Assembly: GCA_900315945.1 (NCBI GenBank)
Contig: ONAZ01000017.1
Coordinates: forward strand, 1-58,359
Length of the DNA: 58,359 bases
From: an uncultured Lachnospiraceae bacterium
GTDB taxonomy: Bacteria > Bacillota > Clostridia > Lachnospirales > Lachnospiraceae
Reading direction: 5' to 3'
Shown here: piece after piece, positions 1-9,913 of the stretch
Numbering within the stretch: the first letter of the stretch is position 1
Layout: each line of letters starts with the position of its first letter
Position numbers and translations under genes: made by a program
The notes under the pieces: generated by a model
What the model saw: only the letters and a program-made list of their open reading frames with translations
The model's database searches: none
What the model was told of the DNA's origin: nothing

Positions 1-106
1 TGCGGTAGGGGGTAAAAACCAATCCACAGTATCTTAAATTAGCATAGTCGAACCTATAGAAAAGGTAAAGATAGACTATGACTTTATATAATAGTAGGAT
101 TTAATT

Positions 107-637
107 ATGGATAAAAATATAGAGCTTCCAATAACTTCAGAGGTGGCATCATCACTACAAGCAGGTGACTATTTATACTTATCTGGTGAAATGTATGTTG
201 CAAGAGATGCAGCTCACAAGAGGATATTTGAGTTAATCAATGAAGAAAAAGAGCTTCCTATAGACTTACAGGATGCTTGTATCTATTATATGGGACCTAG
301 TCCTGCAAGGGAAGGTCAAGTAATTGGGTCAGCAGGTCCAACAACTGCGTCAAGAATGGATAAATATGCCCCTACATTTCTTGATAAGGGGCAAAAATGT
401 ATGATTGGAAAAGGCAAAAGAAGTCAGGAAGTAAGAGATGCCATAGTAAGAAATCATGGGGTTTATCTTGCATCTGTAGGGGGAGCAGGAGCGCTTTTGT
501 CGAAATGTATTACATCTTCAGAAATCGTGGCTTATGAAGACTTAGGTGCAGAAGCAATCAGAAAGATCACTGTCAAAGATTTTCCAGCAATCGTTGTATG
601 CGATGATAAGGGTGGAAATCTATATGAACAAGTGTAG
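107..637 (+). CDS. Fe-S hydro-lyase beta subunit (class I fumarate hydratase/tartrate dehydratase type)
   Basis: The 176-residue protein matches the C-terminal swivelling domain family of class I fumarate hydratases and L-tartrate dehydratases. In two-subunit enzymes this is the beta chain, which pairs with an alpha chain carrying the [4Fe-4S] cluster and interconverts malate and fumarate (or a related hydroxy-acid). The signature GPTTASRMD lies near residue 78, followed by a KGK motif, and the C-terminal stretch FPAIVVCDDKG is typical. The length fits a stand-alone beta subunit. The alpha gene would be expected just upstream, but the first 106 bases hold no recognisable coding sequence for it. 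AGGA precedes the ATG. Substrate (fumarate or tartrate) cannot be decided. Confidence 0.87.
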   Translation: MDKNIELPITSEVASSLQAGDYLYLSGEMYVARDAAHKRIFELINEEKELPIDLQDACIYYMGPSPAREGQVIGSAGPTTASRMDKYAPTFLDKGQKCMIGKGKRSQEVRDAIVRNHGVYLASVGGAGALLSKCITSSEIVAYEDLGAEAIRKITVKDFPAIVVCDDKGGNLYEQV

Positions 638-661
638 ATAAAAGTTTTGGGGTAAGAGTCT

Positions 662-3600
662 ATGCACAAAAGAGAAGGATTAACTAAATTATCAAGTAAA
701 ATTATAGTGTGTACCTTAGTAATAGTGTGCCTTATTACTTTGGTATGCCCTTTTTTTATATCTTATGCAGCACCAACTAAAGAGAAAGTGAAGGTTGGAT
801 ATTACGAAAACGAGATATTCCAAGAGGGGGCTAAAGAAGGGGCAAAAAAGTCGGGCTACGCTTATGAATATTATCGTAAGCTATCAGAGTATACAGGTTG
901 GGATTATGAATATGTATATGGTGATTTCGATGAATTGTATACTATGTTAATCAATGGAGATATTGATTTTCTTGCTGGACTTGCTAAGACTAATGAACGT
1001 GAGAATATAATAGGATATCCTGATGTTGCTATGGGTAATGAAAACTATATGTTAGTTAAGCATAAAAGCGACAAGCAGATTACATCAGACCCAGCAAGTA
1101 TTTCAGGAAAGAAAATAGGTGTATTAAAGAGCGCTATTGAGGGTTTATTAAATGATTACCTAAATAATGAAAAAGTTACTAGTGAGGTTGTAGTTTATGA
1201 TAATTACGATGACTTATTTAATGCATTTGATAATAAACAGATTGATATATTAGCTGCAGAAGGTGATGGTGCCTATAAGAGAGCAGATGCTGAAGTTATA
1301 GGTATATTTGGCAAGAGAGATTATTATCTGTGTGTTAATAAAGCCAGAGGTGATTTGTTAGAAGAATTAAATGAAACTATAATTCAGATTCAGAATGATG
1401 AACCATCCTTTTTTACATCCCTTCAAAATAAATATTATGCATCAGGCTTCTCAGGAAGGATTTATTCTGATCAGGAAAATAACTGGGTTAATTCACATAG
1501 TGAACTTAAAGTAGGTTATCTTAATAATTATTTACCATATAGTGACACTGATAAAGAAGGAAATGTTACTGGAATGGTTAAAGACATTGTTCCAGCCATT
1601 CTAGAGGAACTAGGTCTTAGTAATCTTAATGTAGTATATACAGGATATAGTAATTACGATGATATGGTTTCAGATGTTGTATCAGGCAAGATTGATGTGG
1701 TATTTCCAGTAGGTGGAGGATTATATTATTCTGAAGAAAATGGAATATATCAATCGAGTCCCGTTGTGTCCTCTTCTACTGATATTGTATATAAAGGTGA
1801 ATATAACGAAGACAACATTAAAAGCTTTGCTGTTAATGAGAATAACCGTATGCAGTATTACTATATAATCACATATTATCCAGATGCTGAGATAAAGAAG
1901 TATGCTTCTATAGATGATTGTCTTAATGCAGTAATTAATGGAGAAGTGAGTGCAACGACTCTTAATGGACTTCGAGCTAATGATATTATTAAGAATAAGC
2001 ACTACAATAATCTCTCCCTTAAGCAGTTATCTAATGTTGATGAGAGAAGTTTTGGAATTGCTATTGGTAACGAAGGCTTGCTTCGTCTATTTAACCGAGG
2101 TATTGCTCTTATAGGAAATGATTACATTCAGAAGGTGGCTTATAGCTATGCAGGTGAATTGTATACCTATGGAATAGGTGATATATTCGAGGAATATTTG
2201 ACGGAATTTCTAGTAATAATAATTATAGCCATTCTTATATTTGTATTTCTTATAGTAAGAGATCTTAGACGGCAAAGGAAAGCAAGTAAGCTAAAGTCAG
2301 ATTTTCTATCTAATATGTCTCATGAAATAAGAACGCCTATTACTGCAATTCTTGGAATGAACGAGATGATTCAGTTAGAAAGCGATGACGAGAATATACT
2401 TAGGTATTCAGGTAACATTGAAAAGGCTAGCAATAATCTTCTGGGAATAATAAATGATATACTGGATATATCTAAGATTGAATCGGGCAAATTAGAGTTA
2501 TACGAAGAAGAGTATTCTCTTACAGATATGCTACTTGAGATATGTGCAATGATTGAACAAAGCGCATCAACAAAAGGACTCAGATTCGAAGCCATAATTG
2601 ATGAGAAACTTCCTACTGGTCTATATGGTGATGTTAAGAAGCTAAGACAGGTAGTTATGAACCTTCTTACTAATGCCGTAAAGTACACAAGAGAAGGTCA
2701 TGTAATATATAGAGTATCTCTTATATCTATTGAAGAGGATAAAGCAGTAATCAAAATGTCTGTAGAAGATACAGGAATTGGAATTAAATCAAGCGACAAG
2801 AAGAATCTGTATAAGGAATTTGATAGGCTTGATCTTGACAAGAATAGTAATATTGAAGGAACAGGCCTTGGACTGGCGATAAGCCAGAAAATGCTTAGCA
2901 TGATGGATTCAAATATAGAGCTTAACAGCACTTATGGAAAAGGCTCTGAATTCTATTTTACAATTATTCAGAAGATATGTGACAAGGAGCCTATAGGCGA
3001 TTTTGATATAAGACGAGAAGAAGTAGTTAACATATACAGGAAGGATAAAGAAAGCTTCCTTAAGGCACGAGGTGCTAAGATTCTTGTTGTAGATGACACA
3101 CCAATGAACTTGTCCGTAATATGTGGGTTATTAAAACATAGTGGAATAATAATTCATACGGCTGAAAGTGGACGAGAATGTATAGAAATGGTTGGAAATG
3201 AGAACTATGATTTAATTATATTAGATCAGAGAATGCCTGAGATGGACGGAATGGAGACATTATCAGAGCTTAAGAGTAAGTATCCTAGTGTAATGTCAAC
3301 TCTGCCGGTTATTGCTCTTACTGCAAATGTGCTTTCCGGTAACAAAGAAATCATGCTAAAGGCAGGATTTAGTGATTATCTAACTAAGCCGATAAAGCGA
3401 GAGACACTAGAAAAGACTCTGTCAAAATATCTTAAGGATAAAGAGAGTGAAGTACTAGTAAAGCTTAGAGAAGCGGGACTTGATGTAGATTCTGGAATTG
3501 AGTATTGTGGTGATGAAGAAGACTATTTGTATGCAATATCTCTTTATGAACAAAGTTCTAAGAAGAGATGTGAGGAAATAGACAAATACTTAGAAGAGGA

Positions 3601-3811
3601 TAATCATAAGGATCTGGGTACATTAATACATTCTATTAAGTCAACATCAGCATCTATCGGTGCAAATGAGCTTGCTGCTAAGGCTTTAAAGCTAGAACAG
3701 GCATGTGACAATGCTGATAAGGAATATATAGAAGCTAATATTATGGAGTTTATAGAAGACTATACACAACTTGTTAAGAAGCTTGGGGAAATGGATTATG
3801 GAGAGAAATAG
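662..3811 (+). CDS. Hybrid sensor histidine kinase with two extracellular solute-binding domains
   Basis: A 1049-residue membrane kinase. An N-terminal signal anchor (residues 14-36) is followed by two periplasmic-type solute-binding family 3 domains (about 44-265 and 281-505) and one membrane helix (about 516-537). The cytoplasmic part has HisKA (SNMSHEIRTP, phospho-His 554), a HATPase domain with the N box (LLTNAVKYT) and the G boxes DTGIGI and GTGLGLAI, a receiver (phospho-Asp 855, Lys in LTKP), and an Hpt domain (HSIKSTS, His 990). It probably binds an amino acid or similar small ligand outside the cell and runs an internal His-Asp-His relay. It heads a four-gene phosphorelay cluster and overlaps the next gene by 14 bases. 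GGGG precedes the ATG. Confidence 0.93.
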   Translation: MHKREGLTKLSSKIIVCTLVIVCLITLVCPFFISYAAPTKEKVKVGYYENEIFQEGAKEGAKKSGYAYEYYRKLSEYTGWDYEYVYGDFDELYTMLINGDIDFLAGLAKTNERENIIGYPDVAMGNENYMLVKHKSDKQITSDPASISGKKIGVLKSAIEGLLNDYLNNEKVTSEVVVYDNYDDLFNAFDNKQIDILAAEGDGAYKRADAEVIGIFGKRDYYLCVNKARGDLLEELNETIIQIQNDEPSFFTSLQNKYYASGFSGRIYSDQENNWVNSHSELKVGYLNNYLPYSDTDKEGNVTGMVKDIVPAILEELGLSNLNVVYTGYSNYDDMVSDVVSGKIDVVFPVGGGLYYSEENGIYQSSPVVSSSTDIVYKGEYNEDNIKSFAVNENNRMQYYYIITYYPDAEIKKYASIDDCLNAVINGEVSATTLNGLRANDIIKNKHYNNLSLKQLSNVDERSFGIAIGNEGLLRLFNRGIALIGNDYIQKVAYSYAGELYTYGIGDIFEEYLTEFLVIIIIAILIFVFLIVRDLRRQRKASKLKSDFLSNMSHEIRTPITAILGMNEMIQLESDDENILRYSGNIEKASNNLLGIINDILDISKIESGKLELYEEEYSLTDMLLEICAMIEQSASTKGLRFEAIIDEKLPTGLYGDVKKLRQVVMNLLTNAVKYTREGHVIYRVSLISIEEDKAVIKMSVEDTGIGIKSSDKKNLYKEFDRLDLDKNSNIEGTGLGLAISQKMLSMMDSNIELNSTYGKGSEFYFTIIQKICDKEPIGDFDIRREEVVNIYRKDKESFLKARGAKILVVDDTPMNLSVICGLLKHSGIIIHTAESGRECIEMVGNENYDLIILDQRMPEMDGMETLSELKSKYPSVMSTLPVIALTANVLSGNKEIMLKAGFSDYLTKPIKRETLEKTLSKYLKDKESEVLVKLREAGLDVDSGIEYCGDEEDYLYAISLYEQSSKKRCEEIDKYLEEDNHKDLGTLIHSIKSTSASIGANELAAKALKLEQACDNADKEYIEANIMEFIEDYTQLVKKLGEMDYGEK

Positions 3812-6800
3812 GAATTTTGGAGCAGAGTTATCTGATATAGCAGTGGCTGGAGAAAATATGACAGCTCTTGAGTGGTTTGCTGAAAAAATGCCGGGAGGTT
3901 GCTTTATCTACAGAGAAGAACCACCTTATGAATTATTGTATGTAAATCAGGCGGCTGTCAAGATCTATGGATGTGAGAGCGTGGAGGAATTTAGGGAATT
4001 TACAGGTAATTCCTTAAAGGGAATGGTATATAAAGATGATTTTGATAGCATTCAATCATCTATTGAGCGCCAGATTAATGAAGAGAATAATGAGAATAAG
4101 CTAGATTATGTAGACTATAGGATTCCACGAAAAGATGGAGAATTTAGATGGGTAAATGACTATGGTCATCTAGTTAATATACCAGGAATTGGCAATGTAT
4201 ATTATGTATTTATCTTCGACGTAACGGAGATAAAGAATGCCCAAGAACAGAAGGAAAAAGCAGAGCATCTTAAGGAAGAACTTAATATAGCAAAGCAGGC
4301 AAATGAGGCTAAGTCAGCATTTCTTTCTAATATGAGTCACGAGATAAGAACTCCTATAACGGCTATTCTTGGAATGAATGAGATGATTCAGCGAGAAACT
4401 GATGAATCGGAGATATTAGAGTATTCAGAGAATATAAGGAAGGCCGGCGTAAGTCTTCTTGGTATAATAAGCGATATTCTTGATTTCAGTAAGATTGAGA
4501 CAGGTAGGATGGAGCTTGAAAATGAGAAGTATCATATATCATCCCTAGTCGTTGATCTATATAATATAGTTCGCCTTCGTACTGAAGCTAAGGGCCTTAA
4601 TCTAGAATTTATTGTTGATCCAAAGCTTCCAAAGTCATATATAGGAGACGAAATAAGGATAAAACAAGTTGTTACTAATCTTCTCACCAATGCTTCTAAG
4701 TATACTGAAAAAGGAAATGTGTGCTGTAAGATTAGTCTTGTAGAAAAGAAGAATAATGAGGCAAAGATTAAGATTAGTGTCTCAGATACAGGAATCGGTA
4801 TTAGAAAAGAAGATATGGAGAGGTTATTTGAACCTTTTGATAGGCTTGACCTTAAGAAAACAAGAACAATAGAAGGCTCAGGTCTTGGACTTGCAATAAC
4901 AAGACAGCTTCTTGATATTATGGATAGTGAGCTCAAGGTAGAGAGCGAGTATGAGAAAGGTTCCACATTTTACTTCACCATTAAGCAGGAAATAGCAGAT
5001 GATGAGCCTATTGGTGAAATAGACTTTCATACATATGTAGATGAGGGTGATGGCTCGGCAAAAAAACAGGGATTCTTCATTGCTCCAGGAATGAGACTAC
5101 TTGTGGTAGATGACACACCAATGAACCTTCAAGTTATAGTAGGTCTCCTTCGTCGCTCTAGAATGCATATAGATGTTGCCGTAAGTGGAGCAGAATGTAT
5201 AGAGAAGTTTGGTAACGAGCATTACGACCTGGTATTTCTAGATTATAGAATGCCTAATCTCAATGGAATTGAGACACTTAATGAGATTAAGAAGCGTTTT
5301 CCTGATAAATACGAGAAGACACCTATAATCTCACTTACTGCTAGTGCAGTTGCTGGGGATAAAGAGAAACTGTTAAGAGCTGGATTTACTGACTATCTAT
5401 CTAAGCCAGTTAATGTGGATGAGCTAGAGCACATGATGATTAAGCATTTACCTCAGGATTCTGTGCTTCTTACACGTGAGTACCAGGGAGAAGAGAATGA
5501 TGAGATATCTAAGCTTCCTAAGGTATTCTTCCAATATCCACAGTTAAATCCAACTAAGGGAATAGAGTATTGTGGTGATGCAGATGATTATATCTTCGCT
5601 TTAGAGACATATGAGTTATCAATAGAAAGCAAGGCCTCACAGATAGAAGAGTTCATTGAAGAGGAAAATTGGGAAGATTATATATTAAGCGTACATTCCT
5701 TGAAGAGTACTTCTGGTGCAATAGGTGCTGAGGATATATTCGAAAGGGCTAAGACTCTAGAGCAGGCAGGAAAAAATAAAGATTATAATATGATTAAAAT
5801 GGATACCCCATTTTTACTTAAAGAATATAGAGATCTTAAGAAGATTATAAGAAGAATTATTAAAGCCTATGAGTCTAAAGAAGAATCAGATAATGATTCA
5901 TTAAACGTCGTTGAGGAAGAAAGAAGCAAGATGCTTGCAAGAGCTCTAGAAGAAGCTGAGAGAGCAAATATGGCTAAAACTGCATTTTTATCTAATATGA
6001 GCCACGAGATAAGAACTCCTATGAACTCCATAATAGGGCTATATAATATTGCACTTCGAAGACAAAATCTTGATGATGAAACAAAAAAGACCTTAGTTAA
6101 GATTGGCGATAGTGCTAAGCATTTATTATCTCTTCTTAATGACATACTTGATATAAGTCGTATTGAGTCAGGTAATGCATCACTTATTGATGAAAAATTT
6201 TCATTCCAGGGTATGCTTGAACAGGTTAATACAATGACTGAAGCCCAGTGTGAGGAAAAGGGATTGTTATTCGAGTGTAGCGTAATAGGTCATATTGAGG
6301 ATGATTATATTGGAGATGACACGAAACTAAAGCAGATGATTATTAATCTCTTAAGTAATGCTGTAAAATACACTCCTAAAGGTGGAAGAGTAGAGTTCAT
6401 TATTGAGGAAACCGAAAGAGACAGTAAGAAAGCAAAAGTTCGCTTTATTGTAAGAGATACAGGAATAGGTATAAGTGAAGACTATCTTCCTAGGTTGTTT
6501 GAACCATTTTCACAGGAGAAGGAAGGCACAAGCAACGTATATGGCAGTACAGGCCTTGGAATGGCAATAACAAAGCATATTGTTGATATGATGTGTGGTA
6601 AGATTGAAGTCGAATCTGAAAAGGGTAAAGGTAGCGAATTTACAGTAACGATTCCTCTTGGAATATGTGAAGATAACAATGATAATAAGGAGACCTTTGA
6701 TAATACACCAGTAATCGTAATAGATGATGATAATACTGCATGCGAGCATGCAAAAATGGTACTTTCTAGAATCGGTATGGTGGCAGAGACTTCATTATCA

Positions 6801-7508
6801 GGAGAGGATGCCTTAGATAAGATAGAAAAGCGAAAACTATCAGGCAATCCATTTAAATATGCATTTATAGATTGGAAAATGCCTAAAATGGACGGCATAG
6901 AGCTTACAAGAAAAATAAGAGAAAAGTATAATAGCGATGAACTAATTATTGTCCTTACAACATATAATTGGGATGAAATAATTGAAGAAGCTATGGAAGC
7001 TGGAGTAGATATATTTATTGCAAAGCCGTTATTTGCAGGAGGTATAAGGCGAGAAATTGAAGATTACTTCACTAAGCAAGAGGGCGTAGAAGTATTCGAT
7101 GAACCAACGACTAATCTTGCAGGATGCAAGGTGCTTCTTGCTGAAGATATGGATATTAATGCTGAGATTATGAAGCAGCTTCTTAATCTAAAAGACATAC
7201 AAGTTGATGTTGTAAGTAACGGACTTGAAGCAACAAATAAGTTCGAAGAAAGTAAGGCTGGATATTATGATGCCATACTTCTTGATATCAGAATGCCTAT
7301 TATGAATGGTCTTGACGCAGCTAAGAAGATTAGGGCAATGGACAAAAGTGATGCAAAGAGCATACCAATTATTGCTCTTACAGCCAATGCCTTTGATGAA
7401 GATGTAAAGCTTTCATTAGATGCAGGTATGAATGCCCATTTGTCAAAACCAGTTGAACCAGATGCGTTATTTGAAATGCTTTCAAAATTAATAGAAGAAG
7501 GGGAGTAA
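3798..7508 (+). CDS. Multi-domain PAS hybrid histidine kinase (two kinase cores, three receivers, Hpt)
   Basis: I place the start at the ATG at 3798, which has GGGG about 9 bases upstream. A TTG at 3771 in the same frame would add nine residues. Domain order over 1236 residues: PAS (about 20-145), short coiled coil, HisKA (His 181), HATPase (DTGIGI, GSGLGLAI), receiver (Asp 482), Hpt (HSLKSTS, His 633), a second HisKA (His 736), a second HATPase (DTGIGI, STGLGMAI), receiver 2 (Asp 1025 in IDWKMP) and receiver 3 (Asp 1163 in LDIRMP). There is no membrane segment, so it is probably cytoplasmic. The first kinase core closely resembles that of the preceding kinase (the same ITAILGMNEMIQ stretch), suggesting duplication. 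All catalytic residues appear intact. It may act as a signal-integrating hub. Confidence 0.92.
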   Translation: MERNRNFGAELSDIAVAGENMTALEWFAEKMPGGCFIYREEPPYELLYVNQAAVKIYGCESVEEFREFTGNSLKGMVYKDDFDSIQSSIERQINEENNENKLDYVDYRIPRKDGEFRWVNDYGHLVNIPGIGNVYYVFIFDVTEIKNAQEQKEKAEHLKEELNIAKQANEAKSAFLSNMSHEIRTPITAILGMNEMIQRETDESEILEYSENIRKAGVSLLGIISDILDFSKIETGRMELENEKYHISSLVVDLYNIVRLRTEAKGLNLEFIVDPKLPKSYIGDEIRIKQVVTNLLTNASKYTEKGNVCCKISLVEKKNNEAKIKISVSDTGIGIRKEDMERLFEPFDRLDLKKTRTIEGSGLGLAITRQLLDIMDSELKVESEYEKGSTFYFTIKQEIADDEPIGEIDFHTYVDEGDGSAKKQGFFIAPGMRLLVVDDTPMNLQVIVGLLRRSRMHIDVAVSGAECIEKFGNEHYDLVFLDYRMPNLNGIETLNEIKKRFPDKYEKTPIISLTASAVAGDKEKLLRAGFTDYLSKPVNVDELEHMMIKHLPQDSVLLTREYQGEENDEISKLPKVFFQYPQLNPTKGIEYCGDADDYIFALETYELSIESKASQIEEFIEEENWEDYILSVHSLKSTSGAIGAEDIFERAKTLEQAGKNKDYNMIKMDTPFLLKEYRDLKKIIRRIIKAYESKEESDNDSLNVVEEERSKMLARALEEAERANMAKTAFLSNMSHEIRTPMNSIIGLYNIALRRQNLDDETKKTLVKIGDSAKHLLSLLNDILDISRIESGNASLIDEKFSFQGMLEQVNTMTEAQCEEKGLLFECSVIGHIEDDYIGDDTKLKQMIINLLSNAVKYTPKGGRVEFIIEETERDSKKAKVRFIVRDTGIGISEDYLPRLFEPFSQEKEGTSNVYGSTGLGMAITKHIVDMMCGKIEVESEKGKGSEFTVTIPLGICEDNNDNKETFDNTPVIVIDDDNTACEHAKMVLSRIGMVAETSLSGEDALDKIEKRKLSGNPFKYAFIDWKMPKMDGIELTRKIREKYNSDELIIVLTTYNWDEIIEEAMEAGVDIFIAKPLFAGGIRREIEDYFTKQEGVEVFDEPTTNLAGCKVLLAEDMDINAEIMKQLLNLKDIQVDVVSNGLEATNKFEESKAGYYDAILLDIRMPIMNGLDAAKKIRAMDKSDAKSIPIIALTANAFDEDVKLSLDAGMNAHLSKPVEPDALFEMLSKLIEEGE

Positions 7509-7512
7509 TAAT

Positions 7513-7866
7513 ATGGAACGAATACTACTAGTTGATGATGATGAAGATATGATGATGTTAACATCGCGTTGGCTTTCTAAGGAAGGTTATGATGTAACAA
7601 TGAAGACATCAGGTAAGGCGGCACTTAGTTTCTTAGATGAAAATGAGGTTGATCTTGTAATTCTAGATTATGCAATGCCTGAAATGGATGGGCCGGATGT
7701 TCTTAAGGCAATGCGAGAACGTGGTAATATGGTAAATGTTATATTTCGAACAGGAAAAGATGAAAGTGATATAGAAGATATTGCAAGTAAATACAGCCTT
7801 AGTGGTAGCGTATCTAAAGCAGAGGGTAAGAAGAAGCTTCTTGAAGTTGTAGGTAATCTATTGTAG
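7513..7866 (+). CDS. Stand-alone CheY-like receiver protein
   Basis: A 117-residue protein made only of a receiver domain. It has the acidic pocket VDDDED, the phospho-acceptor Asp 52 in LDYAMPEMDG, Thr 80 and Lys 102. It starts five bases after the stop of the giant kinase, so it is almost surely co-transcribed. With no output domain it could shuttle phosphoryl groups between the kinases and Hpt domains of this cluster, or bind a target as CheY does. It resembles the C-terminal receiver of the next gene (shared SRWLSK/NRWLSK and TGK motifs). Confidence 0.9.
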   Translation: MERILLVDDDEDMMMLTSRWLSKEGYDVTMKTSGKAALSFLDENEVDLVILDYAMPEMDGPDVLKAMRERGNMVNVIFRTGKDESDIEDIASKYSLSGSVSKAEGKKKLLEVVGNLL

Positions 7867-7906
7867 GATAAATTAGAGACAGACGTGTAATAACGGAGGA
7901 CTTATT

Positions 7907-9643
7907 ATGGATCGTGAAGCATCGCGAGTTATCATCGTGGATGATATGGTAATAAATAGAATGATAATATCGTCCCTTCTTGCCAGTAATGGTGTTCTTG
8001 CTGATCAGGCAGAAAGCGGCAGGGAGTGTATTGAAATGTGTCGCGACAAGGAATATGACCTTATTCTTCTAGATCATAGAATGCCGGAGTATGATGGAGT
8101 AGATACTCTTCTTGAATTAAAAGAGTTATTTAAGGAGCAGGGAAGAGAAGTACCAGTAGTGTGTCATACCACAGAAGAAGGGCGTAGTAATATTAATTTA
8201 TACAAAGCAGCAGGATTTGCTGATGTATTAATTAAGCCTATTGATCCTAAGGAACTTTCTGAAGTTATTATGACTTATCTTCCTGAAGAAGATATCCTTG
8301 CACAAGAAGAGATAGAAAAGACATCAGAGCCAAGCGAAGAGTTCACTAATGAGGAAATCTCACATGATGTTCAAGAGGAGTTAGATAAGTTGCCACTTTG
8401 GCTTAAAACTGTTCCTCATATAGATCTTGTTAAGGGCGTAACTAACTGTAGTTGTGCAGAAGATTATATCGATGCTTTATATGTATTCTCTATGTCTATT
8501 AATTCAAAGTCCGAAGATATTCTCTATTATATGCGAGACAGGGAATGGACAATGTATAGGTTAAGCGTTCATTCTCTCAAAAGTATGGCAAGGCTTATAG
8601 GAGCAAGAGACCTTGCTGCTCTTGCCAAAGAATTAGAGGATGCCTGTGAGGAAAATGATTACAAGCTGATAAAAGAGAAGACACCTATGCTTCTTGAGTC
8701 TTATCGTAAATTCAAGGAATTACTAGGGCCACTTATGGAAGATGAAGATATAATGGCACTTATTAATGAGGCAGAGGCTGAAGAAAAGGAAAGACGCAAA
8801 CAAGAAGAGAAGGAAGAGGTGCTTTCTTATAGTCGAACTAAGTCAGTTCTATATATTCGTCCTAACCACGGTATAGTTACAAAGGGCGTGGAAAAGAACC
8901 TAAAAAATGCTAATTTCAATGTAATATCTGTTGTTGATGAACCTGATGAGATAATTGCACATAGGCAGGATGCTGATATAGTTCTATATCATCCTATTGC
9001 TGAGGGTGAATCCCATATTGGAATCACTATGAATATGCTTAATGAAATGTGTAGAGATGATTCTAAGATATTCTTGCTTATGGGAGACGTAAGCGACCTT
9101 GATATAGCCAGAGAGGCTGGCGTTGCAAGTATTGTATCCAGAATATATGAGCGACCAGTTGATATGAATAAATTTATTGATGATATTTTATATTATTCAG
9201 AGCTATTAGAGGAGCATCAACGGAAGAAGACTTTATTTGTAGTAGATGACGATTCTGATTATCTTGCAGTTGTTAATAGATGGCTATCGAAGAATTATCT
9301 CATATCTACATTTAGTAGCGGAGAAGAGCTAATAAATGGGCTTAATACTGCAAGACCAGACCTTATCCTAATGGATTATGAAATGCCAGATCTTGATGGA
9401 TATGACCTACTTAAGAAAATCCGCACAAAGGATGAAACAAAGGATATTCCTGTTATATTCCTTACAGGAAAGAATGATAGGGATCATGTATATAAGATTC
9501 TTAATTACAAGCCTGACGGATATCTTCTTAAGACTTCTCAGAAGGAAGATTTACTAGACGTTATTGATAGATTCTTTGCAGAAATGATGTATAGAAAGTC
9601 ATTAGAAGAAGTAGAACGCGTCGATAATACGGCAAATTCATAA
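7907..9643 (+). CDS. Receiver-Hpt-pseudoreceiver-receiver phosphorelay protein
   Basis: The 578-residue soluble protein begins with a receiver (Asp 56 in LDHRMPE). An Hpt domain follows (HSLKSMA, His 222), then an acidic and basic linker rich in Glu/Lys at about 280-305. A degenerate receiver lies at about 307-435, where the phospho-acceptor position reads IVLYHP instead of an Asp. A complete C-terminal receiver ends the protein (VVDDDSD, Asp 490 in MDYEMPDLDG, TGK). It has no kinase core and no DNA-binding or enzymatic output, so it is best read as a phosphotransfer adaptor fed by the two upstream kinases. A good Shine-Dalgarno (GGAGG) precedes the ATG. It is the last gene of the cluster; a tRNA promoter follows. 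Confidence 0.9.
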   Translation: MDREASRVIIVDDMVINRMIISSLLASNGVLADQAESGRECIEMCRDKEYDLILLDHRMPEYDGVDTLLELKELFKEQGREVPVVCHTTEEGRSNINLYKAAGFADVLIKPIDPKELSEVIMTYLPEEDILAQEEIEKTSEPSEEFTNEEISHDVQEELDKLPLWLKTVPHIDLVKGVTNCSCAEDYIDALYVFSMSINSKSEDILYYMRDREWTMYRLSVHSLKSMARLIGARDLAALAKELEDACEENDYKLIKEKTPMLLESYRKFKELLGPLMEDEDIMALINEAEAEEKERRKQEEKEEVLSYSRTKSVLYIRPNHGIVTKGVEKNLKNANFNVISVVDEPDEIIAHRQDADIVLYHPIAEGESHIGITMNMLNEMCRDDSKIFLLMGDVSDLDIAREAGVASIVSRIYERPVDMNKFIDDILYYSELLEEHQRKKTLFVVDDDSDYLAVVNRWLSKNYLISTFSSGEELINGLNTARPDLILMDYEMPDLDGYDLLKKIRTKDETKDIPVIFLTGKNDRDHVYKILNYKPDGYLLKTSQKEDLLDVIDRFFAEMMYRKSLEEVERVDNTANS

Positions 9644-9668
9644 CATAAAGTTAATATCGAATTATATC

Positions 9669-9697
9669 TTGACGAAGGGAACTGGCTTTGTTATACT
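9669..9697 (+). promoter_or_regulatory. Promoter of the tRNA-Cys gene
   Basis: TTGACG at 9669-9674 and TATACT at 9692-9697 are separated by 17 bases. This is a near-consensus housekeeping sigma promoter ending about 30 bases before the tRNA. Confidence 0.75.
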
Positions 9698-9728
9698 ATA
9701 TTTTGCGTTCTAAAAGAAGACTGCATAT

Positions 9729-9799
9729 GGCGCCATGGCCAAGTGGTAAGGCAAAGGTCTGCAACACCTCTATCACCAGTTCGAATCTGGTTGGCGCCT
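9729..9799 (+). tRNA. tRNA-Cys (anticodon GCA)
   Basis: A 71-base cloverleaf can be drawn. The acceptor stem pairs GGCGCCA with TGGCGCC, and the discriminator is T. The D arm has GCC/GGC pairs, the anticodon loop is CTGCAAC (GCA), and the T arm is ACCAG-TTCGAAT-CTGGT. The outermost anticodon-stem pair is an A-C mismatch. The genomic copy lacks an encoded CCA, so tRNA nucleotidyltransferase must add it. Confidence 0.93.
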
Positions 9800-9802
9800 C
9801 TC

Positions 9803-9830
9803 AAGCGAATCCTAATGGATTCGCTTTTCT
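9803..9830 (+). terminator. Rho-independent terminator after tRNA-Cys
   Basis: A 10-bp perfect stem (AAGCGAATCC/GGATTCGCTT) with loop TAAT is followed by a T-rich tract, starting four bases after the tRNA 3' end. Confidence 0.85.
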
Positions 9831-9836
9831 AATTTA

Positions 9837-9865
9837 TTGACGATTTATCCACATTTAGTTATAAT
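9837..9865 (+). promoter_or_regulatory. Promoter of tyrS
   Basis: TTGACG (9837-9842) and TATAAT (9860-9865) are 17 bases apart, lying between the tRNA terminator and tyrS. Only about 45 bases separate the -10 box from the start codon, so there is no room for a T-box leader. Confidence 0.7.
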
Positions 9866-9913
9866 GAATTGGTATGTTAAGCTATATTAATAGCGTTGAA
9901 AGGAAGAGACATA

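Noticed and set aside
1-106. 3' end of a fumarate hydratase alpha-subunit gene
   Set aside because: Such a gene would be expected here, but none of the three forward frames resembles its usual C-terminus, and all frames soon meet stops.
4532-7564. Several minus-strand open frames opposite the large hybrid kinase
   Set aside because: They lie within intact coding sequence, show low-complexity Ser/Leu/Ile translation and match no family.
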